DNA from: Metallyticus violacea | Lineage: Eukaryota; Arthropoda; Insecta; Mantodea; Metallyticidae | NCBI GenBank assembly: GCA_030762175.1 | Contig: CM060837.1 | Location: 7,644,001 to 7,708,000, forward strand | Length of the DNA: 64,000 nt | Reading direction: 5' to 3' | Shown here: positions 1-11,215 of the stretch, in pieces | How the letters are laid out: each line of letters begins with the position of its first letter | Position numbering within the stretch: position 1 is the stretch's first letter | Program-made: the position numbers and the translations under genes | The notes under the pieces: model-generated | What the model was told of the DNA's origin: nothing | The model's database searches: none | Seen by the model: the letters and a program-made list of their open reading frames with translations, nothing else

Positions 1-730
1 TTTAGATGACGTGTCAGAGCATAAGAAAGAGCGCATGGAGGAAGGATAGGAATCGCTTTAGGGATATGGATAGACAGTAGGCAATTACTCAATGAAGAGA
101 TATGATTTCGCTGTAAGTACAATTGGGGATAAAATCGGAATGGGCTTTGGAGGAGTACATCAAAACAGGGACTAAGCTTATTAGACAGGAGCTGGAATGA
201 GTCAGGCAAGGGACACTGATGAATATGAGCGGAGAATTTGTCCCATCTATAAGAAGGGGAAATCATGAACACAAATTCTGACTGAATGTAAAGGCACAGA
301 AGAATGGGGAGAAAAGTATCTATCTTACTCCTTTGCAGGATCTAACAGAGAATGATGGCGAGGAAGGAAAGGAGAGAGTAGGAAAATTTCTGATGAAAGT
401 GACAACAGCTGAGGTCTGAAAAGCCTGATAACTGGGGAGGGAATTGGGGTAAACAAACTGACTGTTGTTGTACATAATGGGATTTCTTTATATTTTATAC
501 GTATTTTTAAATATTATTCTTGTGATATTTCTTATTTTATTTGTTTATTTGTATCTATTTATTTATTCACTTTTATTGCTGAATATGTGTTTTATATCTT
601 ATTGTGAATATCTAATGTACTAATATCTTGTGCTAAATCGAATGCGCCAAGTGTATTAGACCTGTGCGTCTGTTGAAGTTGTTTTGTATTGTACTGGTGT
701 CACTGTAATAAATACACTCCTACTACTATA
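1..730 (+). mobile_element. LINE (non-LTR retrotransposon) 3' end, decayed, truncated by window edge
   Basis: The first ~430 bases give broken frames in the style of the C-terminal cysteine/histidine segment of LINE polyproteins: a 'RRICPIYKKGKS' stretch followed by 'LTECKGTEEWGEKYLS', split by stops. An AT-rich 3' UTR follows and ends at an AATAAATAC signal running into a short CTACTACTA tail. The same ending (GTGTAACTGGAATAATAAATAC then TAC repeats, one base different in style) closes the LINE relic near 62936, so both probably belong to one family or to close relatives. The 5' part lies outside the window. No frame is intact. Confidence 0.6.
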
Positions 731-2483
731 TACTGGCGAGCTGTGCTCTCCTCCTCCCCCTCACCCCTCCCCTCCCATGTGCTGCTAACTTTGACTTAGC
801 CGGTGACTTGCTGTTGTAATATTGGTTTCCAGATGCTACTAAGATAAGTGTGTCTCTCTATTCATGTTATTTTTATAGATTTCAGTGGCCTCTCGAGTAA
901 TTCTATTGTCCAGATGTAGTACCCGTGCTTACTGGACCGCATTATCAACATGAATGTGATGTCTGCTGTAGCTGAGGAGACTGACGCATCAATTAGACAC
1001 CTCAACTTCTATAAAATATAGCCTAGACTCCACGAAACGTCAGCGCCCAATTTTACCTTCGAGACAAGGCAGTCCTCAGAAGCAAAGTTTTAAGTAATCA
1101 TTTTTTCTAACTATGGGCACGAGCCATGGAAGCTCATCCATTCATTTAATTATTTTTTTTTCTTTCACTGGCTGTATAATAATTGTGTTTTATGTTGCTG
1201 GCATGCCAAAATTTTCTACTTATTACTCTACTTATTAAGTGAGCCCATCAAATTTTAGGTGCATTTTCTGAATTCTTGTTTTAACTATGACCAATGCCCT
1301 CAGAGAACAGCAAATTCATAAAATCAAGAAATCATCAAAAGAAACTTAGATGAAAAGAATAATTTGGTATTACAACTTGTGAACGTTCTTGACTGTTGAA
1401 TTATTTTCTATCAGTAAATAGGAGGGCATTTAATTTTCGGAATTTAAAGAAAATATTAAATATATTGTTGCGACCCCCAGCTAGCCACTCGATTAAATAT
1501 CATTGTATACCTATTACCTACATTCATAATGGGCGTCAACCAAGATGGATACCCCGGAGCAGTTGGCGGCACGTCCTCTCTCGTCAAGCACTCACGCTCT
1601 ACTCTCCAAATGCGTTAAAGAAGGCTATCTAATTCCTATATTGTGCTTCCGCAGACCCTAATTTTCTTTACGTAGTCTTTTCAACTGTCACTTGTACTTA
1701 ACGAACTTAATGCTACAATGCATTTCCCCAAATCCCCCATTTGCCACAATATCAGTTTCCTGTTGAAGGCGTTGCATAATGTGTCTTGCGCTGGCTATCT
1801 AAGGTGACGGAGGTGATTCAAAAGCATTTTCATGCCCAGCAGAGTTTATACGAGGAGGAACAGCCTTGAAAGACAAGTAACCGGTCGGTAATTTTGTCCA
1901 AGGAATTTTCGAGATTTTTATGCCCTCGAGCACTCATTGACCTCAACAGGGATCGAAATCTAGTCTTTTTTTTAAATAGCCTGGAAATTATTTTACAAGC
2001 ATTCATCAGTAGTAGTTGTTTTACTGTGCGGAACTTTTAATACGAGTTCTGGGTAATGGTAAAGGATAACAGAACCGATTCAAAGTAGCTATAAAACGCG
2101 CGCGCACATCTGACATGGAAAATGTTTGTATTCGGCATCGCTGTCCAGACATTTCCCACCACAAATCCCGTCCAAACGAGAAGAAAATCTATAAGCTACT
2201 TTGATGGGAAGGGAGTCCTGATCCATCTGTTCCCATTTCTTTCGGTAAGCCGGCCAAACGCCTTTCATCCTCTGAAAACTTCGTCCGCCACTTTCCCCTC
2301 TGTTTATTTATGTGTATCTTGGTCCTACACACACGCTCTCTTTTTGACTGGAGCCTTCCGTTAGATTTCTGACGTCACTTCGGCTTATGATGCAGCAACA
2401 GAAACTTTAATGTTTAGTCGCACTCACGACTCCATGTAACGCTGATCTACCAAGTGTTAATTTTTAATAAATATTTCCCTAAA
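731..2483. other. No recognised gene
   Basis: AT-rich sequence with scattered short frames of up to 80 codons. None shows a domain, splice context or similarity to the repeats described elsewhere in the window. The pyrimidine-rich stretch near 750-775 is low complexity. Confidence 0.4.
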
Positions 2484-2703
2484 ACAACCGACAAGTTTTG
2501 TTCAGAGGCGTCTTATTTCAGGCTTGAGGTTCTTTTACGTGCGGTAAATGTACGACACGGGACCCATAGTTTTACTTCCCTACTGAAGGAAGGAACTTGG
2601 AATTTTTACATCCGAAAAAATCTATCGATCCTGGCCGGGTTTGAACCCGCGATCTTGGGTTCAGAATGCAAATATGATTACCACTACACCACCAGGACCG
2701 ACA
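2484..2703 (-). mobile_element. SINE family B, 3'-truncated copy
   Basis: Read on the minus strand this begins with a tRNA-Gly-like head: GGTCCTGGTGGTGTAGTGG (A box) and, about 35 bases on, a GGGTTCAAACCCGGCC-type B box. The family body follows (ATGTACGACACGGGACCC, read on +). It lacks the usual tail that reads TTTACGGACGCTCTTTAAC on + in other copies. It is old and diverged. The 86-codon frame across it is not a gene. Confidence 0.85.
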
Positions 2704-2969
2704 TTCTTGGATGAGAAACCTCCTCTACTCAAATTTATCAGATTTTGGTAACAGATCTGCTGAATTGGAAATGAAAGTTCCCCTTTTCCTAATTATGTTA
2801 AAAGTAAACAGATAAATATCAATTCTACATCCTCCCTTCATGTCTGTATGTGCGTGCAACGGGGTTAAGAAACAACAATTAAGATGTACTAAATCTCTGA
2901 AAGCACGTCTCAATTAAGTACCAATTAAAAACAGCGTTTATAGAAACATGAGCACATAATTCATGTCAG

Positions 2970-3170
2970 GTCGGCCTTTGAAGTCTTGAGCGCGGCGGGC
3001 GGCAGTGAATTATGGCAGGACGCTCGGCAGATGCGGCGGTTCCTCCCAGCACACAGTGTAAGCATTTTGACGCCCTTCTAGGGAATTCGCAAGCACATCT
3101 GTACTGCAGATGGTGTTGCCCCATACCGAATTCTTGCTGGTCTGTATTGTTACAGTGCACGTGAATTCAC
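2970..3170. other. Unexplained GC-rich island
   Basis: GC content is clearly above the surrounding AT-rich DNA, with CpGs kept (GAGCGCGGCGGGCGGC at 2987). A 64-codon frame on the minus strand crosses it but shows no recognisable domain and no splice signals. It could be a decayed transposon coding segment or an exon of an unknown gene. Confidence 0.3.
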
Positions 3171-3290
3171 GGAAGGTGACATGACCTTATACCTCAAATG
3201 CGTAATATTTCTCAAAAGGAAAATATCGCTTTAAGCCCACATGAGTCATTATTTTTGTATACCTTTCTCTCCCCCCCCCCCCCAAGTACC

Positions 3291-3625
3291 AAGTGGAGTG
3301 GTTCGTATAGAAGTGCTTGAAATTCTCATTCGGAAGATTCTGGGTTCAAATCTCGAGGCCGACCTTATTGACCTTGAGTTTTTTGCTTATCTGGTTCAAA
3401 TGTTGGAAATATTTCCTTTCCACAAATTTTTCGCTCTTCCATTTTATTCCGTTGATTCTGCCACAGGGTCATAAAGTGCAGTAGACTGCTGTGTGCAGTG
3501 TGACGGTGGCTTGCATTTGGAAAGATTTGGAAACTATATGAGAGGCTCCATCCACGTTCAAAGTTGCTCCTACTGCGGGCATAGGCACAAAGGGTTGAAA
3601 TACCGAAATATCCTTCCACTCCAAG
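3291..3625 (+). mobile_element. SINE family C copy
   Basis: A B-box-like GGGTTCAAATCTC near 3342 is followed by GACCTTGAG, a TTCGCTCTTCCATTTTATTC segment and GTGTGACGGTGGCTTG. The same ordered blocks occur at 49460-49800, so this is a dispersed repeat. The head is tRNA-like and the body resembles the conserved core of arthropod tRNA SINEs. The frames on both strands here are not genes. Confidence 0.65.
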
Positions 3626-3719
3626 AAAAACTTGTCGCTTTTGGGAATCACATGTGCCCAAATGATAGCACGTAATATATGAAATTAATTGTATTAATGT
3701 AAATATGACCAAGACATGA

Positions 3720-4050
3720 ACCTAACACTTGAAACTCGCATGAGTTAATGTGAGCACGGGATATCACATCTTCTGTAAATACAATGAAGACAGCTCATGT
3801 AACTCGCGTGATACAAAATTATATAGCACGCGTTTGTTCTTTCTGATATGCTACTTGGACAACATAAGCATCTCATGTGAGCTCATGAAACGTGAGGTGA
3901 TGTGATATTTCATTTGAATAACCTTAGTCTTTTTCAGGTACTTACAAATATATAAATGTATGACATGCAACTCACGTAAATTCTTGCGATAGCATACCTT
4001 GTAACGTGAGCTCATATAACTCGTGAGAACGCAAAATACATATCTGAATT
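3720..4050. repeat. Cluster of degenerate CTCATGTAACTCGCGTG-like motifs
   Basis: At least five versions of a ~17-20-base motif mixing CTCATG and ACTCGYGTG in both orientations occur within about 330 bases (near 3734, 3795, 3875, 3967 and 4010). Spacing is irregular, so this is not a clean tandem repeat. It may be a decayed minisatellite. Confidence 0.3.
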
Positions 4051-4460
4051 TTGCTGCGGATTCAATTCGCTTTGTCAAAATAAATTGAAAAATACATACA
4101 AAAAAAATTCAAAAAGACCTGTAGAATGCTTTTATTTTTCACGTCATAGGAGGACACCAGACACGAGACACGCTATATCTGTTTTACAAGCATTTCTAAA
4201 AAAAAAAAAAAAAAACATTGTATATTTATGATGAGTGATTTTTCCAATTCTGATAGTGCGGAAAGTTATAAAATGTAATATTGGTTATCTTGTTTAAAAT
4301 GTATTGTCCCACTGCACACAGCACCAATCACTTTACTTTGGCACTTTCGGTCTGTGACAGAATCAACAGAATGAAGTGAAGTGAGGAAAATTCTTGGAAA
4401 GAAAAAGATCTATCCCAATATTCGCCTAAGCGACCAGGAGAAAAAAAAAATTTAATTGAT

Positions 4461-4742
4461 TTACTTATGGACGCTGGTTAACATCTCAGGTCATCAGCGC
4501 CCCATTCAACTCAGGGCGTGAAACGGCCGACAAATTTTGCTCAGAGGCCTCTCTTTTAGACTTGAGGTTCTTTATCGTGCCGTAAATGTACGACACGGTG
4601 CCCACGACTTTATTTCCCTTCCAAAGGAAGCCATACTTAGGATGTTTACGCCCGAAAAAATCCATCGGTCCTGGCCGGGTTCGAACCCGCGATCTGGGTT
4701 TAGGAGGCATGTATAGTAACCACTACACCACCAGAACCGACA
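4461..4742 (-). mobile_element. SINE family B, full-length copy
   Basis: On the minus strand it has the tRNA-Gly-like head with A box and B box (GGGTTCGAACCCGG), the body motif around the ATGTACGACACGG word, and the 3' end GAGATGTTAACCAGCGTCC. The copy is nearly complete. A TTGATTTA-type sequence, the usual 3' border, lies at 4453-4466. Confidence 0.9.
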
Positions 4743-4748
4743 CCAGGA

Positions 4749-4773
4749 GAAATAATAATAATAATAATAATAA
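4749..4773. repeat. (AAT)n microsatellite
   Basis: About eight tandem AAT units directly beside the head of the SINE B copy. Confidence 0.95.
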
Positions 4774-5157
4774 GGATGGGGGCCTCAAGAGATTGGAACC
4801 CTAAACCTCCCGAATGGTAGTTTCAATCACTTCTGCGTGAGTCACCCTACTTGATACTTTTTTTAAGCTAAGTACATACAAATCATTAGGACTCGCATTT
4901 TTCACGTGTGCTTACATAACATTACATGCTTTAAGTGTTCCTCAAAATGAAGGATAATTTACTAAATTTTTCTTTGCCCTAAAATATTCATTAAAAAGTA
5001 ATTATGAGGAGGGGTTTGTAATTTATTTAAGTAAGATATTTTCTGTGATGCGGCGGAGAAGAGATGTTCGTCATCTTGCGACGTGCAAGAAAAGTTTCCA
5101 CTCCATTGTTTCATTCTTCGCACCGCCATGATTGTTCAAAGGACGTTGTGTGAACGA

Positions 5158-5560
5158 AAATGGCTAATATCGGTCGAATAAAGCACCGGGCTGTGATTGA
5201 ATGCCTGGACTTGAAAGAATTTCACATAAGGAAATCTCGGAAGATCGTAGGTGGCTGTTCCTTCGTATATAGCGGTGGAAAACTGGGTGACCGACTTTCT
5301 GGAAGTGCCAGGACCGGTCACGGTCGCCACGGATGTTGTTCACATTGCTGTGCTTATTTTGGGAATTCGAAAGTTTTCGTTCCGATTGGACAGCTCATCA
5401 GAAGTGACTCGAGAGATTTGTTGTCATAGACAGTGCAGTAATGTGAGGCGATGAAGATGGGTTTCTGGCTTAAATGGCATGTGATAGCGGATGAAACGTG
5501 GAAGCACTGCTTTGACACCAAGACGGAACAGCAGCACTTCCGCCGGAGGTCAATGGATTC
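5158..5560 (+). pseudogene. Mariner transposase relic, N-terminal half
   Basis: The translation starts with 'RIKHRAVIECLDLKEF', the first helix-turn-helix pattern of mariner transposases, continues with 'NWVTDFL' after a frame change, and reaches 'ADETWKHCFDTKTEQ' near 5490, matching the first catalytic aspartate motif (DET/SW) of the mariner DDD triad. Intervening frames are shifted and carry stops, and the catalytic C-terminal half is missing. In intact family members this protein cuts and joins element ends at TA sites. Here it is dead. No inverted ends were located. Confidence 0.7.
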
Positions 5561-7084
5561 TTATCAATGAGCTCTTGACAGCATTTACGGTCTCGGGGAG
5601 ATCGAGTGCAGTGGAAGCTTCTCTTTGACTTCGTATGAATGTGAGGTGACCTCTTTGGTTGTTCAAATTTCTAATCGGAATTTGTTGTGTAACGCCGCTC
5701 ATTATGAGAGAAATATTTCAATTCTTCTTTGTGTAATTCTTGGCGCTTGGTATAACTTTTTGGGTTATGGGATACCTCTAAGTGCTACCGTTGAGTGCTG
5801 TTACACACTATCCGATCTAATGAGAGCTAGGGTAGGCGTGTAGCCGAAGGGACTGTGGCTCATCCCCTGCCTAAAAAATTCTGCATGGAAGGTGATGGTA
5901 ACTATCTTCTGGAATGCAGAAAGTGTCAATTGGAGAAGAGCGCTAGATCAAGGTATAATAAAATTCCATCGTGCTATGATGTTTGTGAGAGGAACTGAAG
6001 AAACAAGGCATGGGAAATGCCGAGTGGTGTTTCGAACATCATCCGTCATTTGGCTCTGTCAGGCTTCTTTCTGTTCCCAGCTTAAAAGAGAACCAGAAAG
6101 GAGGGCGAATTGACGAGACGAATGCCGTGAGCATGTGGTTGAACTTCAAATCACAGAATTACTTGGTATTTGAATGGAATGGGTTACTCAAGTTTGTTGA
6201 TTGTGCTCGAAAGTCTGTTGATGTTTTCTGAGGATAGAGGCTAGAAACTTAATTGGTCTCCCCTCATATATTGTTCTGTGCTCCCTTACAAAGCCAAACG
6301 TGGTTAACACTGTTCCGAAACGGTAAAATGAACCAATGCTATTGAAAGCATTTTTAGGTACTCTCATCTAAGTAACTGAACTGCTGTGTAAAACATGTAG
6401 CCAATCAGAGCAGAAAGGAAGAGTGATGCATTACTCCAAATCTAAGGCGGGGCACCCTGCCAGCAAGTGAAAATGCTAACAATTGGCCACAGCGGGGCGA
6501 CGAGAACGGCCTCAAAGCATCCCAATTAGTGACAATTAATTATTCAGACCCCTAGAGCAGCAATTTCGCCCACAGAGCGCCGCAGGATTTTTTTTCTCCT
6601 TTTTCTTTTTTCTTTTCGTTGTCGTCACGCCAGCTTTTATGTCTTGTGCTTGCTTGCTCCCCCCCCTACCGCGGTTTACCGCTTTGTGAAGTGTGTAACA
6701 TGGGTAGCCAGCTACTTTTTGCTTCTCCAAACATGTTGACACCAGAGGCCACCCGCTGCTCGGGCTGCAACAACAGTACAATTACCTGTTACTTAGACCC
6801 GGCGCGGACTATTCTGGGATTCACCTAAAAATAAGGAGACTGCATTTTCTGTGTACCCAACTTAAACAGTGCGTTTTGAGTTTACAGAAATATTTGCTTT
6901 AAATATTATGAAACACAACATCAATCTACCGCCTCGGTATGTAGGAAATAATCCACAGAGTTGAAGAGTTTTGACATTTTTATGGTTTTCGCCGCTTTAT
7001 TTTAACTACTGTGCGCGTTCTTTCACCTCGTATAACCTTTGACCTACAGCCAGTACTGCTGTACAATTAACTGATCCCGACATG
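5561..7084. other. No recognised gene
   Basis: Short frames of 69-81 codons overlap on both strands, including a lysine-rich frame that is only the complement of a T-rich tract near 6590. No domain or repeat family was recognised. A GC-rich patch at 6640-6820 is unexplained. Confidence 0.4.
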
Positions 7085-7205
7085 GATAGACCGACTTAAT
7101 AAAGCTCGTAAACGGGAGGTCCTCGTTTCAAATCCCTCAAGGACTGTTCTACTTGACTACGAGTGTTTCTCAATTTCTCATCATTTCAAATGCCAAGTGA
7201 GTACT
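7085..7205 (+). mobile_element. tRNA-derived SINE-like fragment
   Basis: CGTTTCAAATCCCTCAAGG at 7126 looks like a Pol III B box, followed by a CTTGACTACGAGTGTTTCTC segment similar in layout to the arthropod SINE core. It may be a diverged family C copy. The A box is poor. Confidence 0.45.
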
Positions 7206-7606
7206 CTAAACTTATGTGTGGAATAAAACATAAAATAAAATCTTGTCAGTACATAGTACCTGCTGATTTTATTTTCTGTCTTATTGTTAATCATCATCTT
7301 TTACATTAATCCCTTGATATCAATTCTTGCTAACAATCCATACCCACAACTTATCTAGTTACTGGAAATCTGCAACTGTAAAACTAACACTACGCCAAGA
7401 GTTCATCTATGGTCTAACCCTTTACCAACCTTTTGCTTTATTTTGAAATATTATTTTAGCCCTAATTTACTGAACTGTTCATCCTACTTTGACCACAAAC
7501 ATGAAATTGTCTATAACTTATGTATCCTAACCTCTCCTCAACCGGGAACACGGTGTTGACAACCCTCATCCGAAAGAGAGAGAGTGTGTGTAGCTACATA
7601 GATACA

Positions 7607-8337
7607 TACATAGAGAGGGTGCCAACAATGTATACACATTTCAAGCAAAGAAAAAACCGTGTTAACACAACAAAACTGAATTCACACAAACAGAAAATGA
7701 TGAGCACTAATCACCTTAGACTTTTACAGTTACAACAGTTGCTCAAAATGCCCACCATCTCGATACACTTCTGAGTACGTTGAACTACTGATTGAACAAC
7801 GTTTGCGAAAGTGTCCTCAGCGATTGCAGTACATGCCGTTTCAATTTCTTCCCGAAGTTCTGCCAGTGTAGCTGGTTTTTCTACGGTATACAACATCCTT
7901 AAGAGTTCCCTATAGTTAGAAGTCCAACGGAGTTAGAACCAGTGCCTTAGATCCGGTGCGCGGGGCTTGTTGCTGTGCGAGGTCTCCCAGATCTGCCCTT
8001 GTGAACATCGCATACAGTACCACGTTCTCAAATTTGTCTCGAATGCATGCAATTGTTACTCGCGTTGGCGGTTCTGTTCTGTACACACGTCTCCATTGCC
8101 TTTGAACTTCAACAACATTCTCGGTTTTCCAATACCACTTCAAAATTGCTTTCCGCTGTTCAAACGATAATCTTGGTTCCATTTTGTTGTAGCAACTCTA
8201 GCATAATGTAATGTGAGTCACATCTGTTTACAGAAAATCATACTACACATTACTGTTGTTTTTCGGTCCAACTTTGAAATATAATTAAAAGATATGTACT
8301 GTGAAATTAGGTATACATTTTTGGCACCCTCAGTGTA
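7607..8337 (-). mobile_element. Internally deleted Tc1/mariner-type DNA transposon with both inverted ends
   Basis: Inverted ends are visible. GAGGGTGCCAACAATGTATAC at 7615-7635 matches, in reverse complement, GTATACATTTTTGGCACCCTC at 8311-8331, with one mismatch in 21. The right end continues as CAGTGTA, giving TA plus CACTGAGGGTGCC. Between them, on the minus strand, an 88-codon frame (8182-7916) begins 'MEPRLSFEQRKAILKWYW' and resembles the N-terminal helix-turn-helix (DUF4817-like) of arthropod Tc1/mariner-type transposases. A second frame (7896-7711) contains 'ATLAELREEIETACTAI', the transposase C-terminus. The catalytic middle is deleted, so this is a non-autonomous remnant of about 730 bp. 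Confidence 0.8.
7916..8182 (-). pseudogene. Transposase N-terminal helix-turn-helix segment
   Basis: The 88-residue frame starts at ATG 8182, soon after the right inverted end, as expected for the real start of the element's gene. 'SFEQRKAILKWYWKTENVVE' followed by 'VQRQWRRVYRTEPPTR' fits the DNA-binding N-terminus of DUF4817-type transposases. Soon after 'IRDKFE' the sequence departs from the family because the catalytic middle is deleted. The C-terminal segment of the same gene lies at 7711-7896. Confidence 0.7.
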
Positions 8338-9890
8338 TATAAAGTATATATACATTTTTTCTGGTTAGGCACATAACCTGTTTCGTTAAATTGTGCACTA
8401 ACTGTGTATTGTTCTCATGTTGGAACCCTGGCTATCAGTACGACTTTCTACCTATTGTATGCCTTGAAGATGAAGCATTTAGGCAACCAGAAAGTAGAAA
8501 AGTGTAAAGAATTGAAATTGGTTACTGTTGGGTTTATTTCTCTCTCAAATCAAACGGCAGGGGTAGCGGTTGTGTAGCCCTGAGTGCCTGGTCCATAACG
8601 CGGTGTTAACTCGTTAGACAGAGATGGTATCAGCCGTGGTAATTGATTAGCTGGTAATCCCTGGACTGCCTGCCTTTACAAGAGTAGCACTGGATTAGTG
8701 CCCTGCTGCATTGTTTTGTGCCTTTGCTTCATGATTGAAACTTCGCTAATAACGCTTTAAAGGAATTCGCTGTCCCACTGCGTATTGGGAAACTGTCACA
8801 AGTTCATACTTAACACCTGTACATTAGTATCAATTGCCAAATGCAGTAGCGTAGGTTAATTTTCAAATTATCCAGTGCTGTCTAATTGTACATAGTTTTT
8901 AAAAATCAAGTTGGATACATTTTTATTATTGTTTCTCGAAATAGTCTCTATTGCGGCTTGTACAATTGTAATCCTTTAGAAACAACGAAAAATAATCATT
9001 GAGGGCGTTGATGAATCACACTAAATATTTTTTTTTAAGTTACGGAGCAGAAAAAGATCTCTAGGGGCTAAAACTGTTACAGAGGAAATGAGGAAACACT
9101 TCCAAACCAAGTTTGTACACTTTTACCATTGCAAGCGTCGATAAACGTTAATGTTGATCGTTTTATCTGCAATTCATCTTTCAAATGTTCCTACAATGAT
9201 GCACAATAGACTCCTATTACCTTAGAAATATAAAAAAAATAAATAAATACAGTGATCATCACCTCCCAGTTAAAATTTGCACTTGATTCGGTCACTTTCC
9301 ACTGCTTTGACTATTGCAGCGAGTCAGAATGTCCGATCCTTCCTTATTTTCGATGCATGTACGTACACGCTTAAACTCGTTTATCCTGGAATAAAATTTG
9401 ATCATTGTACTGCAATTTGACCGCTAAAGTTACTACAGCATATTTTATTACCCCAATATCAATAAAAAGTAAAAATAATAAATATAAAATATCTTTAAAA
9501 TTTACCAAACCTGATCTCTCCCCCCTTTTTATTGGGGCGCCGCTCAATTCCTGATTCTGTTCACTGTTCCTCTTCATGGCTGCACATACTTAACCCAGTG
9601 CAATTATATGCAATTTTTAACAATGGCGGTGCCGTGGTACCGAAGCTGCCAGTTTCTGGCAACGCGGCGCATAGGCAGGTTTTCTGAGGGTACTCCGGTT
9701 TTCTCTGCCAACATTCCTTTGTTGTTCTTTCATCACAGTCCTTGTCTTGTAGTACAAATTATTTTCGGAACAGTAAATATGTATGATTTATACCGTCTAT
9801 TTTGATTTTTGAAAAACTGTTTCTATCTGTTTTGTTTTACCCGTCGTCGAGAGTACCTTGGCTAAACTGTCTTGAACGGACTGGCGTGTG
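8338..9890. other. No recognised gene
   Basis: Short frames only (65-72 codons). A polyA-rich tract lies near 9230. No repeat family shared with the rest of the window was recognised. Confidence 0.4.
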
Positions 9891-10974
9891 GCGCGAATTC
9901 GGCCACGCAAAGTGAGGCCCAAACAAATGGAAACGAAAATAAACATCGTCGAAATATATCTCCGGAGTTTTACAATGTACTAGACACCAAAATAATACCC
10001 CCCCTCCAGTGAAACTCAATATATACCATTTAAACAAAATAAAAAATAGTTTCATAAAATCAAGAAAACCGGATCTTTAGGAGTGAGGGTATTCCTGAAA
10101 ACCGAAATTTAAAGAATGAGGGTTGTGCGAAATTTGAAAATAGCTCTAGCGGTTGCAAACATTTTTTTTTTTTTTCATATACGAAACTCTGTATATGACT
10201 TTGGCATAAAGTAATAAAATCAGATTATTAGGAATAGGGGTTTATCTGAAATCCAATATTTAAAAATGGATCTAGCGGCACCTACAATTGCTTTTCTCAT
10301 CAAATATCGGTATATTCCATTTAAATAAAATAAGAAAAATAGTTGATGAAAACCAGGGAAAAAGGACCTTTAGGAGTAATAACAATTTACCTGAAAACCG
10401 AAAGAGCCTCTAGTTTTTAATTTTCTCTATAATGTTTCAAAATAAAAGACAAATCAATTCTATATATAAACTGTAAACGATGCACATGTTTTATATTTGA
10501 CAAAAGCATTATCGTGAAGATAGTAACTGTGAAATATTAATCTAACATGTGTCATAATTGTGTTCTATGTAAGAGCGCTCTGTGATAACTTTCAGAAAAC
10601 GTTTGCCTTGACTAGATTTTACCACAATAAAATTTAAATTAAATTTCAAAGCCACTGAAAATAGATGGAACTTTCGATTGTTTTTATTTGCTTTGTACAT
10701 CATAATGTTTTTTAATAGTTACGCGTTTTTGTTTTATTGAAACACATGAACGTCATCTTCTTAAATACACAATGTAACTGGAAACTTTTTATTATTTTTC
10801 TCTAAATGTAAATATATCAAGGGCTCAGGTCATAAACATGGTTACATTTAAAAACATTTCAAATACGCACACAGCATAACTGCATCTGTCCTTGGTTGTA
10901 CACATATTCTATTTAAATAATAGAATACGATTCATTTTTGTGGTTTAATCTCTACAATAATAATAATAATAATG

Positions 10975-11013
<39 letters not shown>

Positions 11014-11215
11014 TGCGGTCTTAAGATTGCAAGAATTTAAATTTTGTTCCCCTAATAATATGCCGTAATGTCATAACTTATTTCATTTCATTAATTAATA
11101 ATGCCCTAATTTGAATTTATATTCATTTTTGAGGTTATTAAACTTGGTGAGGAATTCGCTTAGTTAAAGCATTTCTTGCGTGACGGACTTTTTTTTTTTA
11201 ATTAGAAGGGGAAAA
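9891..11215. repeat. Dispersed subrepeat element R1, copy a
   Basis: From about 9990 to 10420 there are units of roughly 130-160 bases. Each carries a CTCTAGCGGC-like start, an ACGAAACTC block, a CCATTTAAATAAAAT block, AAATCGG and a CCTGAAAACCGAAA block. About 700 bases of non-repeated sequence follow, with ACATGTTTTATATTTGACA, AAGAGCGCTCTGT and ATAAACATGGTTACATTT. It ends at GAGGAATTCGCTTAG and a T tract. The same order recurs at 52215-53875. An (AAT)n tract at 10954-11010 lies inside. Left edge is uncertain. Confidence 0.75.
10954..11010. repeat. (AAT)n microsatellite
   Basis: About 18 AAT units with one GAT interruption, inside R1 copy a. An (AAT)n tract sits at a similar position in R1 copy d (53530-53565). 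Confidence 0.95.

Noticed and set aside
4486..4804. Recurrent frames over SINE copies (for example 4586-4804, 24847-25161, 37995-38177)
   Set aside because: The same peptide words recur because they are translations of SINE B; they are not genes.
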